Of a stretch of DNA of 64,000 nt, positions 36,278-45,105 are shown one piece after another; position 1 is the stretch's first letter; the number at the start of each line of letters is the position of its first letter. The notes below the pieces were generated by a model. It made no database searches, was not told the origin of the DNA, and saw nothing but the letters and a program-made list of their open reading frames with translations. Source of the stretch: Symsagittifera roscoffensis (taxonomy: Eukaryota > Xenacoelomorpha > Acoela > Convolutidae); NCBI RefSeq assembly GCF_963678635.1, contig NC_087063.1, forward strand, positions 9,830,386-9,894,385. The letters run 5' to 3'. The position numbers and the translations under genes were made by a program.

Positions 36278-39130
36278 TTAACTTGAGGATGTATTCTGGA
36301 AATCTGAAATTGCCGAATGGAGTCGGTTGAATTTAGCATCCATGGACTTTTTGTACTTTTCGTGTTCTCTTAACATTTCTCTCATCTCCCCTTCGACCTC
36401 TTCGAGTCTCTGATCACAACTCGACACTAATTCCATCCTCTCACTTTCAAACTTACCTCTCGTTTCTCGTAACTCGGTTTCTAATCTGAACTCGGTTTCC
36501 TTCAGTTTCTCGACTGCTGAAGTCGCTGCCGACAACGCTTTGTCTCGTTCGTTCATCAACTCCGACTCTCGCTTATCCCAGCCAGATTTTTTCTCTTTAA
36601 CTTGAACTTCTAACTGACCAATCAGAGCACTTTTCTGCTTCCATTTTTTCATTAACTCTTCATATGCAAAACTCTTTTCTTCCAACTCGGCTCTTAAACT
36701 TTCAATGTCTTCTTTTAGTGCATGTTTTCGTTCTGTGCTCAGTGAAATTTCGTCTTGCAGGTCTTGTCTTAGCTTTGTTTCTTCTGCCAACTGAGCTTCT
36801 AGCTCCCTTCGTTCCTTCAAAACTTCGTCACGTGTCTTTACAATAGTGTTGTCTCTTTCTATAACAGCTTCTTTCAACTTCTTTATTGTATCAGTTTGAT
36901 CTTCTATAACTTTCGTTTTTATTTTTAGACTATCCCTTTCGCTTTCCATTGATTTTCTTTCCGCTGCTAATTCCTTCGCCAGACTTTCAATTCTGACCTC
37001 TAATCGACCTCTATCTGCGGCCAATGAAGTTCCTTGTTTGGCTAATTCCTCCTCCCACAATTTCCTTTCTTTTCTCAGCCCCTCAATGATCGAGTCTTGA
37101 GCTTGAATATGCGCGGCTAGTTTCGTTTTGTCATTTCGAAGAAGCTCCAGTTCTTTGATCTTTTCGCGAAAACTTTCAATTTGTTCGTCGTAAGTCTTAG
37201 TTTTACTTTTCAATTCATTTTGAAAATCTTGTTTCATTTTCTGAAGTTCGATTAGCCGTCCTTTTTGCTCTTTCACAACATTCGTTAACTCTTGTACCAT
37301 TTTCGTTGACTTTTCGTTCTTATCTTTCGCATTCTGATTCACATTTTGAGACTCTTTAAATTTATTTTCAGTTTCTGTTAACTTCTCGGCAATTTCGTTG
37401 TACCTGGCTTCTTCAGAATACAGAGCCATGCGAAATTCATCCTCTAATTCTTGGTATTGGTCGTACGATTCTTTTAGCTTTTTGTTCAGACATTCGACCT
37501 CTTTTTCTTTTAACCGCTCAAAATCCTTAACTTTAGCAGCAACTAACTCTTTAACCTCAACACTATCCAAAGAATACCTCGACTTCAGTAATAGTTGTTT
37601 GTCTTCTAGTTCAGCTTCCAAGGCTTTCACCTTGCTGATCTGAGTTTTACTGAAATCCTGAAGCTTTTCAAACTCTCTAGCAAGTGTTCGAAGTTGCTTC
37701 GAAGCTTCTTGATCGCGCTTGGAGTCTTTCGCATTAGCTATCAGTAAATTATTTTCTAACTCAACAATGCGTGCATTTTTATCCGATATTTCCTTTTCCA
37801 ACGCTTTCTTTCCGTTTTCAAACTCGTTCAAAAGATTTTTGTTGGCACCATCTGAAGATTTTCCATCTTCAATAGACTTTCGCAACACTTCATTTTTAGA
37901 TTGCTCATCTTTCACTGCACGTTTAAGGTCATTGATAGTTTGGTTCAAAGCAGTCTCGCGCAATTTAAGTTCGTTCAATTGGCTTTTGAGATTAACTACG
38001 TTCGTTTTCAGCTCCGTTACCGTTTCTTCTGCCTTCCATCTTTTGTTTTTCTCAGACTCGACTTCTTTGACTAGAGAAGTAATGGTCGGCTGGTCTGTTC
38101 TCTTGCTTCCGCCACTAACAGGATTCGTCTTCTTCTTACCAACTGATTCTTGCAATTTTTTGGGCGCACTAAGCGTGAAGGGTTGTTTGCCGCTCGATTC
38201 GCTAGTTATTTGCTCAGTTGAGCTAGAAATTTCCGCTATTTGCTGTTTGGAAGCCTGTCTCAGCTCGCTTGAATACTGTTTTTGCATACTTGCCTGTTGC
38301 TCTAGCAGAAGAGTTATCTGTCTTTCTAAGTTGTCAATTCTTCCTTGCTCAGGCGTCGATTTGTGTTCTTGTTCCTGTGCGTGAATATTTTCATTCACCA
38401 ATTGCTGCTGCAAATTTGAGTAGTTAGTCATATTTTGAAGGATCTGCGGTCCGGCTCTTTCAGAAAACTTGTGCGCTGTCGAATCATCAGAAGTGGGATA
38501 GTTCTCAGAAGTAAGAAACTCTAAGAAATCCTCGACGCCCGGGGGTGCGACATCTTCGATTTCTATATTTAGCCCAAATTTATCGACATAATCTAGAGAG
38601 GTGATTTGCGTAATATTTTCCCAAATTATTGATGGGTAGGATCTGTGATTGCAAATAGGGTTTTTTGATTTTCCTTCAGACAAAACCAAATGCCTAAGTT
38701 TCTTCGTTCCTTGCAAACATCTAACAACCTGATCTGTATCCGACAACAAGTTTCCATGAAGGAACAGTATTTGTAAATTTACCAGAGATTTTAGACCGGA
38801 AATGTCTTTTATGGAGTTGAACGACAAATCTAACCTCATTAAAAGAGGATTTCGCATAACTGGGATAGATTCTAATTTGTTATTGGACAGATTTAGAGTT
38901 CGCAGACTTTTCAGATTATTCATTCCATCTATGACTGATATCTGATTGGATGATAGATCAAGGTGTCTGAGACAAGAATAGCGATCTAAGTTGCTGATTT
39001 GCTTTATTTTATTTCCATGAAATGTCAAAGAAACAATATCTTTGTCCACTTCAAAGTCATGCAAGGACCTCATTCCGCAGTCGATAAAACTAAGGTCACG
39101 TGTGAAAAAATCGTGTTGCACGTCACCCAT
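36278..39130 (-). CDS. LRRCC1: LRRCC1, leucine-rich repeat and coiled-coil centriolar protein
   Basis: LRRCC1 (CLERC) is a centrosome and centriole protein needed for spindle-pole integrity and ciliogenesis. The uninterrupted 950-residue ORF (from the MGDVQHD methionine) has U2A'-type leucine-rich repeats at about residues 25-160 (LRHLDLSSNQISVIDGM, LRTLNLSNNKL, LMRLDLSFNSI) and an LRR cap ending near LDYVDKFG at about 190. A Ser/Thr/Pro linker holds TDQPTITSLV, and a coiled coil runs from about 350 to the end. The coil keeps LRRCC1-specific stretches: ELEDEFRMAL, VKEQKGRLIELQKMKQ, GLRKERKLWEEELAKQGTSL and KTKVIEDQTDTIKKLK. Human LRRCC1 is about 1,030 residues, so length fits. The longer ORF starting at 39169 adds 13 residues across a splice acceptor, so the downstream ATG is preferred. 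It lies directly behind TMEM231 on the same strand. The antisense ORF at 37719-38384 is a shadow. Confidence 0.95.
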   Translation of the reverse strand: MGDVQHDFFTRDLSFIDCGMRSLHDFEVDKDIVSLTFHGNKIKQISNLDRYSCLRHLDLSSNQISVIDGMNNLKSLRTLNLSNNKLESIPVMRNPLLMRLDLSFNSIKDISGLKSLVNLQILFLHGNLLSDTDQVVRCLQGTKKLRHLVLSEGKSKNPICNHRSYPSIIWENITQITSLDYVDKFGLNIEIEDVAPPGVEDFLEFLTSENYPTSDDSTAHKFSERAGPQILQNMTNYSNLQQQLVNENIHAQEQEHKSTPEQGRIDNLERQITLLLEQQASMQKQYSSELRQASKQQIAEISSSTEQITSESSGKQPFTLSAPKKLQESVGKKKTNPVSGGSKRTDQPTITSLVKEVESEKNKRWKAEETVTELKTNVVNLKSQLNELKLRETALNQTINDLKRAVKDEQSKNEVLRKSIEDGKSSDGANKNLLNEFENGKKALEKEISDKNARIVELENNLLIANAKDSKRDQEASKQLRTLAREFEKLQDFSKTQISKVKALEAELEDKQLLLKSRYSLDSVEVKELVAAKVKDFERLKEKEVECLNKKLKESYDQYQELEDEFRMALYSEEARYNEIAEKLTETENKFKESQNVNQNAKDKNEKSTKMVQELTNVVKEQKGRLIELQKMKQDFQNELKSKTKTYDEQIESFREKIKELELLRNDKTKLAAHIQAQDSIIEGLRKERKLWEEELAKQGTSLAADRGRLEVRIESLAKELAAERKSMESERDSLKIKTKVIEDQTDTIKKLKEAVIERDNTIVKTRDEVLKERRELEAQLAEETKLRQDLQDEISLSTERKHALKEDIESLRAELEEKSFAYEELMKKWKQKSALIGQLEVQVKEKKSGWDKRESELMNERDKALSAATSAVEKLKETEFRLETELRETRGKFESERMELVSSCDQRLEEVEGEMREMLREHEKYKKSMDAKFNRLHSAISDFQNTSSS

Positions 39131-39145
39131 TTCTCCTGAAATTTT
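39131..39145 (-). promoter_or_regulatory. 3' splice acceptor immediately before the LRRCC1 ATG
   Basis: Read on the minus strand, ATTAAAATTTCAG is followed by GAGAA and then ATG, leaving a 5-nt leader. A consensus acceptor so close to the start, with TMEM231 ending about 250 bp upstream, fits spliced-leader trans-splicing of a downstream cistron. A cis-spliced 5' UTR intron is the alternative. Confidence 0.6.
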
Positions 39146-39379
39146 AATATGAAAATAGAAGTTCATCATAAAGCTCTATACAAAAATTTGTTGGCGTTTC
39201 TTCTTTAAAGATCTCGCAATGTGAACATTCTTTAAAAAAGAAACTCAATTAATATTTCACATATTTACATTTGCATTATGAAATTCGATACTTGTTAATT
39301 TTACAAAACTTTACAATTTACAAGTTGCTAGAAATTCTTCGATCGCATTTCTATGACTATAATACAACTGATTTAACAT

Positions 39380-40297
39380 CTACAGCTTCTTCCTCATCTG
39401 AGTATGCATTGGGACTGTTGGAAACACTTGGTTCTGGAAAACAAACGTTTTCAGTCGGTCGAACGCAAACAGGAATATGACGAAGATCGACAGGTACTGG
39501 ATCCAGGCGAACTTTATCTCTTCCAGGAACCCTGGCTCGTATCTCAATGTCTGTTCTGGGTATCTCACTCGTAACTCTAGGACAAAAGTGTTGTCTGCCG
39601 ACGCTCCCATTTGCCATCTACGGAAACTATGCACTAACTCGGTAGTAAGATTCCTCGCGTTGTAGCTCTGGACATAAGCATTCAGGTCGAAGCTCGAGGA
39701 TTGATCTATTATCAACTCGTTGGCGAAATCGGTATTGTCACCTTTGTGCGGCAAGTTGATTTTCTGGAAGAAGTTGAGGTCTCCTGTTACAGCGAGTTTG
39801 CTAGCTCCAGAATCCGATTGTTCTTGTATGAGCGCCAACCCTAGAGCTCTCACTCGGCTGAAAAGCCGCAACTCGTAGTCAAAGAATAGGTAAGCGTTCA
39901 CCGAGTTCACTGTCTCTCCGCTGTTCAGCGTGAAGGTACTACTAAAATCCATGTAGTCGTTCTTCCCGTTAAAGTCATTATCAACTTCAATGGACTGAAT
40001 TAGAGGCGTGTTGAGAACACCTTCCATACTTAAAAATTGATTCAGATTGGGATAAGTAGTCCAAACTAGAGTACGAGATCCTGTATCTACATACACTATT
40101 GCTTCGTGTCTATAGTAAACATAAGGCGATTCGGTGTAATACTTCTCTTTTATCCAAAAGCCAGAGGTTCGGTACGCAATTAGCAATGGCGCAACAATCA
40201 GCAAAATGAACAGAATCAACTGGAAAAATACCGCTTTGGTAACTAAACTTGTTCTGTACCGCTGCACCAGTGCGTGTGAGTAAACCTCGAATCGCAT
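39380..40297 (-). CDS. TMEM231: TMEM231, ciliary transition-zone (MKS complex) membrane protein
   Basis: TMEM231 is part of the MKS/B9 complex that forms the gate at the base of the cilium. The 305-residue intact ORF matches the family length (human ~316). It has an N-terminal transmembrane segment (about 22-46, FFQLILFILLIVAPLLIAYR) followed by SGFWIKEKYY. A luminal domain holds DNDFNGKNDYMDFS, GDLNFFQK and YNARNLTTEL. RYPEQTLRYEPGFLEEIKFA precedes the second transmembrane segment (ILSIFVIFLFAF region), and the family hallmark LKTFVFQNQV precedes a short tail. The start is fixed by the conserved N terminus and a splice acceptor 8 nt upstream. It is the first of two cilium/centriole genes on the minus strand. 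No intron is visible, unlike the vertebrate gene. Confidence 0.96.
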   Translation of the reverse strand: MRFEVYSHALVQRYRTSLVTKAVFFQLILFILLIVAPLLIAYRTSGFWIKEKYYTESPYVYYRHEAIVYVDTGSRTLVWTTYPNLNQFLSMEGVLNTPLIQSIEVDNDFNGKNDYMDFSSTFTLNSGETVNSVNAYLFFDYELRLFSRVRALGLALIQEQSDSGASKLAVTGDLNFFQKINLPHKGDNTDFANELIIDQSSSFDLNAYVQSYNARNLTTELVHSFRRWQMGASADNTFVLELRVRYPEQTLRYEPGFLEEIKFAWIQYLSIFVIFLFAFDRLKTFVFQNQVFPTVPMHTQMRKKL

Positions 40298-40320
40298 TCT
40301 TCAACCTAAAACGATTTTTC
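40298..40320 (-). promoter_or_regulatory. 3' splice acceptor just before the TMEM231 ATG
   Basis: On the minus strand GAGAAAAATCGTTTTAG is followed by GTTGAAGA and ATG, an 8-nt leader. It is the same arrangement as at LRRCC1, supporting leader addition to both mRNAs. Confidence 0.5.
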
Positions 40321-40865
40321 TCAAAACTCAAAAACAATATTCACACAGAGGCGAATGATTGGGTTATATCGCAATTCGAACAGAGAGAAAAACTTTCCAT
40401 AGCGCATCCTCATAAAACCTCAGATTAGGTATCAGAAATGTGAAAATTGCTTACATATACAAAACAAACAACAAATGTGGGATGAATCAAAACTAGGGGA
40501 GCCAAAAATTTCGCATGTCTCGATGGAACACATCAAGGGTCATCGATGGAACACAACTTTTGGAATTTTCTCTAAAAAACTACCCTATCAAATCTTTCAT
40601 TTTTTTCTGCAGAAGCGGCTACGTTTCTGTGGGAAATTCCAAAATCTCAAGATGCGGGACCAACTGTGTAATTTCAAAACTTGGACTTTCACCACAACCT
40701 ATGTTGTTTCTCTACTAAAATGAAGTAACTAAAATGAAGCGGTTATAGTTTCTCTACTAAAATGAAGATTAGAGTGAAAAATTTTGAAATGTTCCTGAAA
40801 TTATAACCGCTTTTTTCGATTGAAATTTTCATCTCAGATTTGAAGGTATAATTTTAAAGAAAATT
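40321..40865. other. Upstream region of TMEM231; degenerate repeat monomers
   Basis: No gene was seen. Internal repetition (CATCAAGGGTCATCGATGGA; AGTTTCTCTACTAAAATGAA twice at ~40706 and ~40747) and phrases of the dispersed CAGATTTG-type repeat are present. The two ORFs at 40475-40723 have no domain. Confidence 0.45.
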
Positions 40866-41373
40866 CAAAGATATCTATAAAACGGTCAAAGTTCAAAAAT
40901 ATACTTTCCAAATTCCGTAACCATTTCTGCTAAAGGCAGGTCGTGGCCGGTAAAGTAGAGAAAAATCCCAAAATCGGTTTTCTCGATTGAACTCTAAATC
41001 TGAGAATCGGCACGGCAACTTTCACTGGTTTCAAACCCATAATTTTTTTTCTTAAAAGAAACTTGGCGTGGAAAATTGTAAAGGTGAGCTTCTAAAAACC
41101 TGTTGTGTCTATTAAACCTATGATATCAGACTTGGCAGGATAGTACTCGAGAAAAGTCTAAAAACGGTTAACCACTCAAAATAGCAACTGAACAAAGTTT
41201 ACCAAGCGAAACACAAGGCCGATAATCTTTGAGCAGACACAATTTCAGACGAACAAAAATGATTTCGTTAAAAAATGTTTGAAAAACGAGTCCCTCTTGA
41301 AACTACCCAGTACTAACAAATACCCACCTAATAGTTAAAATTGAATTTTCATGAAATAACTAATTCGGTAACT
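40866..41373. repeat. 508-bp tandem duplication, first copy
   Basis: The sequence from CAAAGATATCTATAAAACGG to TAATTCGGTAACT is repeated immediately and, by eye, without a single difference. It contains landmarks of the dispersed repeat (GATATCAGACTTGGCAGG). Confidence 0.95.
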
Positions 41374-41881
41374 CAAAGATATCTATAAAACGGTCAAAGT
41401 TCAAAAATATACTTTCCAAATTCCGTAACCATTTCTGCTAAAGGCAGGTCGTGGCCGGTAAAGTAGAGAAAAATCCCAAAATCGGTTTTCTCGATTGAAC
41501 TCTAAATCTGAGAATCGGCACGGCAACTTTCACTGGTTTCAAACCCATAATTTTTTTTCTTAAAAGAAACTTGGCGTGGAAAATTGTAAAGGTGAGCTTC
41601 TAAAAACCTGTTGTGTCTATTAAACCTATGATATCAGACTTGGCAGGATAGTACTCGAGAAAAGTCTAAAAACGGTTAACCACTCAAAATAGCAACTGAA
41701 CAAAGTTTACCAAGCGAAACACAAGGCCGATAATCTTTGAGCAGACACAATTTCAGACGAACAAAAATGATTTCGTTAAAAAATGTTTGAAAAACGAGTC
41801 CCTCTTGAAACTACCCAGTACTAACAAATACCCACCTAATAGTTAAAATTGAATTTTCATGAAATAACTAATTCGGTAACT
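41374..41881. repeat. 508-bp tandem duplication, second copy
   Basis: Identical by eye to the preceding 508 bp. The shared end ATGAAATAACTAATTCGGTA is followed by a diverged third unit. Confidence 0.95.
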
Positions 41882-42115
41882 TCAGCTATATTTAATTCCG
41901 TATTTTTTTTTCTGCTCAAAGCATGCCGTGGCCGGTAAAGTAGAGAAAATTCCCAATTTCCGGTTTCTCGATTGAACTGAAAATTGACACGGTAACTTTT
42001 CTCTAAAAGAAGCTGGGCGTAGAAAATTGTAAATGTAAGCCTCCAACAACTTATGTCAATTAAACCCATGATATCAGATTTGGCAGGATAGTTTTCGAGA
42101 AAAAGCCCAAAAAAC
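41882..42115. repeat. Diverged third unit, interrupted by the element at 42116
   Basis: It shares GCCGTGGCCGGTAAAGTAGA, GATATCAGATTTGGCAGG and TAGTTTTCGAGAAAAAG with the 508-bp units. The repeat breaks inside AAAAAAC at 42115 and resumes as AACGGTCAAAAGTTC at 43035. Similar continuous sequence exists at 40884 and 32586. Confidence 0.75.
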
Positions 42116-43034
42116 TGTAACATTCGCCCGGAAGATACATATCGACGGAAAATAAAACTAAGTCCTAAGACGACTGGCGAACGTCTAAACAGAGCTTTAA
42201 ATGCTTTTCACCGTCTCTACCAAGCCAGTACTTTTGGTGGTCTTTTCCAACATCGGGTCGACAAAAACGTTACTGCTTTCGGCTTCAGTCAAAACACTCA
42301 AATTAACTTAATTACATGCAGGAATAGTGAGCTCATGGCTGGGTCTCAGTATCCCCAGACCACGAGGTCACTCCTAAAAACAGGGTTACTACTATTTACT
42401 ATATTACTATTGTTTTTGTTCAGTAGATAAAAATCATCATCTCCATCGAAGATGGATCAACCCCTTCCCCCAACTCCTAGCTTCTCATCCTTATCAAAAT
42501 GAATCCAGTTGTTAATTAAACTCAAATCAGGACATGACAAGAAGCTAAAAGTTTATATAAAAGAATAAAAGTTCCAGTTCCGAAACCCTTCCGGATTCTT
42601 GAATCCACTGAATCAAGCTCGTTAATCTTGACTTCTTCGTAATCTGGAAGGCTATCTTCCACCCTTCACCGTTGTCTGCAACGGCCTTGCAACTATTGTA
42701 GCGATACAATAGTTGCAACTCGGAACGTCCTTCTGTTTTTCTCTGTTGTTCTTCTATCACAATCTTCGTTGTTTTCGTCAGTGCGACTATCGTTCTTCTG
42801 TTGCTTTTTTGCTTTTTCTGCCAAAATGGCCGTTTCTGACGTTTCTCAGAAATGTTACGTAATCACTTCGAAAATTTAAAAATTAGCAATTTCCGAATCC
42901 TTCAACCTTCACGTTTTGTTCAATCGATCAAATAACGTTCTTAATCCTTAAAAATCACTAATCCGGAAGGCTCGCTGCTAAAAATTCGAATTCTGCAGAG
43001 ATTGCAATTTGGCACATTCTGGTCGAATGTCACA
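42116..43034 (+). mobile_element. 919-bp element with TG...CA ends, inverted termini and a TATA box (solo-LTR-like)
   Basis: The left end is TGTAACATTCGCCCGGAA. The right end, reverse-complemented, is TGTGACATTCGACCAGAA, a match of 15 in 18. It is flanked by AAC on both sides, and the host repeat reads on across it, so this is one complete insertion rather than one end of a larger element. A TATATAA box lies at 42554-42560, and a perfect short palindrome TGTAGCGATACAATAGTTGC lies near 42698. Shorter relatives lie at 55035-55534 and 60236-60523. TG/CA ends and a TATA box suggest a solo LTR. The long inverted termini and 3-bp flank duplication suggest a DNA transposon (Ginger-type ends also start TGT). 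No coding sequence is visible. ORF 42545-42760 is by-product. Confidence 0.75.
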
Positions 43035-43639
43035 AACGGTCAAAAGTTCAAAAAATCAAACTTCCGAGGATCACAGACTTTTGTTTACAGAAATTGGGCG
43101 AAGCTGCTTGTGCAGAAGAGATTCAGTTAACCTGTAATTTCAGTTGAACACAAAAACCCGGTTCAGTAAGGTAGTTCATGCAAAAACCGAAAAATGTGTA
43201 GAACACTATTTTGAACAAAATAATTAGAAAAACAAAATCTTAAATTTAGCAGATTTGAATTCAAGAGCACCAAAAGTATCAAAGTAATTTCGTCAAAATT
43301 CTTGAAACTTAGAAAAAAGCTAAAAAAATTCAAAAACCTTGTTCGAACCCAGTAGACAAAGGAGTAAAACGAAACTGATTGCGGGTGTAAACAGGCACAT
43401 AGAAAAAGGCAGCTTCTTATGGACTTTTTTTTGAAAACCTTAAGGACTTGTTAAAGAGATTTTGAGAAAAACATGAAAACTAATTTTTTGCAAAAACGAT
43501 GAATGTTTCCAAAGCGTCATGACAAAAAAAACAGTCCCATACACTTTCAAAAAATCTGTTTTTTAATAAGACAGGAAATCTGATATATCAGCCAAGCGAA
43601 ATTAAAAATGAAAAATGTAAACGGACGGGCATGAGGTAC
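43035..43639. other. Continuation of the dispersed repeat, then unassigned AT-rich DNA
   Basis: The first ~110 bp (AACGGTCAAAAGTTC, CGAGGATCACAG, CTGCTTGTGCAG) resembles 32751-32860. After that nothing is recognised until base composition jumps near 43620. Confidence 0.5.
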
Positions 43640-44220
43640 AACAGGTACGGGATGACTTCCTAATTGACAAGATAAGGCCTGATGAAGTGGGCAACGAGTT
43701 ACTGAGTGTGGGCGAACTGGTGGCAGACGATGAATGGCAAATCATCAACGACAATGAACACTATCCAAAGGAAGACTACTCCACACCAGAACAAGAAACA
43801 GATCTGGAACAGAGCGAGATAGAGAGGAGGGAGAACACGAAACTGAGAATACTAGAGTGGATGCGTGGGGTCACGAGCGAAGAAGACGAAGGGCTAAGCA
43901 TCAAGCAGGTCGACGTGTCAGCAGAACAACATGTAAAAACGGAAGATCCCCTCTTCGGTTGGACAGCAACCGACAAGCCGCTAGAAATACTCCCAGATAA
44001 TTTAGACCCAGCATCATCGACGGGGACGTCGATAAAAATTTTTGTCCGGCGAGTGGGGTTAGGACTTACCCACACCAAAAATGTGACGATAGAGAAACTG
44101 AGGGAAGTAAGAGAGACCAACGGACTAGAATTGGGCGAGGAAGAAGCTGAACCTACCATAGGACGAAATTTCAAAACGAAATTTGAAATCCCCAATGAAT
44201 ACTCGGAGGACATCCTATAA
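43640..44220 (+). CDS. Acidic protein of unknown family, first ORF of the GC-rich element
   Basis: The frame is open from about 43640; the first methionine-type start gives 177 residues from 43687 and ends at TAA 44218-44220. The N-terminal half is strongly acidic (Asp/Glu-rich, EQETDLEQSEIERRENTK). A more ordered stretch follows (TSIKIFVRRVGLGLTHTKNV). No domain is recognised. It marks the abrupt switch from AT-rich flanks to GC-richer coding DNA and is followed at once by the macro-domain-like sequence, so the two may once have been one protein. Confidence 0.4.
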
Positions 44221-44221
44221 A

Positions 44222-44641
44222 CGGACAGCGACTTCATTCTGTAATCTGTATAACGGCGGACATGATCTTCAAATCGAGACTGGAGGCTGACTTCAAGAGA
44301 GAATACCAGAACGTGGAGTTTCTGTTCAGACAGAGACCGGGACTGGGAGGAATGGCTGCGCTTCCCCCATCAGTGGCACAGGTCCGGGCAAATACCTGTG
44401 CTTTCTAGTGACGAGGGTCAATGAAAGGAATACAATAGATCCTGAGCACGTGATGTTAGCACTAACGAGGCTGAGAGATTTCATGATTGAAAGATGGATA
44501 ATGGAGGTCTTGATGCCAGTTTATGACCCAAACAGAGGCAAGTTGAGCCCAAGGGAGTTGTATGCCATCCTACACGTGGTCTTCGCAGAAACAGAGATAA
44601 TGGTACACCTACACAAGAAGTACTACTTGAGTATCGCCTGA
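44222..44641 (+). pseudogene. Degenerate macro (ADP-ribose-binding) domain, OARD1/TARG1-like
   Basis: Macro domains bind ADP-ribose, and the OARD1/TARG1 type removes it from proteins. Two frames joined by a one-base shift near 44404 cover the fold. An HSVICITAD strand is followed by ADFKREYQNVEFLF, matching the F-K-K-x-F-G-G-V-x-E-L helix, and then GGMAAL. After the shift come FLVTRVNERNTIDPEHVMLA, with the LITKKR-x-K-P-T-Y-E spacing, a helix, the strand MEVLMPVYD, and GKLSPRELYAILHVVFAETE, which fits the G-L-x-W-x-x-V-x-x-x-I-x-E-V-F region. The glycine loop (MGAG) and the catalytic loop (IGCGLD) are not conserved, so ligand binding is probably lost. Macro domains of this type are known in animal mobile elements and viruses. 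Confidence 0.5.
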
Positions 44642-45105
44642 GCTACGGGTGGACAACGGAGGTCTCGAGTTGGGGGTACATGTGGATCTTGATCAAGCGT
44701 ACATGGGGACTTCGGGGCAGGTAGATGGAATTTAATGTGATTGGCATGACAACTATAATTTAAAAAATGATGGTGCTAAAACATTAGATGAATCTGCATG
44801 CTCTTAAAAACTTCCAATTGAATTATTTTATTAAAACGGACTGAGGGATAAGGTTTTAACTACAATAATGGGGGCTTTCTAGGTTAGGAATATGACACCT
44901 TAGTCTAAAAAGTGGATTTTACTTTCAGATTGATTTGATCAAAACCAAAGTTGACGGCTAGAACACACTCATTAAAAAGAGAATAGAAAATTTTGAATAA
45001 AGTTCACGATCAGAAACATTCGGAAGAGATTTCTCAAGTACTCAAGTTGCTACGTAATTCACGAGTTGGTTGGTGCGCGAGATAATCTAGAAGTTGTAAA
45101 AAAAA
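44642..45105. other. AT-rich spacer inside the GC-rich element
   Basis: After a ~110-bp GC-rich tail, composition drops between about 44730 and 45060 and no ORF is present. This may be an insertion or a non-coding spacer. GC-rich coding DNA resumes at 45106. Confidence 0.4.

Noticed and set aside
37719-38384. 221-residue plus-strand ORF antisense to LRRCC1
   Set aside because: Ser/Leu/Phe-rich shadow of the Glu/Lys/Leu-rich coiled coil; no domain of its own.
39131-39169. Upstream LRRCC1 start at 39169
   Set aside because: The 13 extra residues span a consensus splice acceptor and resemble no LRRCC1 N terminus; the ATG at 39130 is better.
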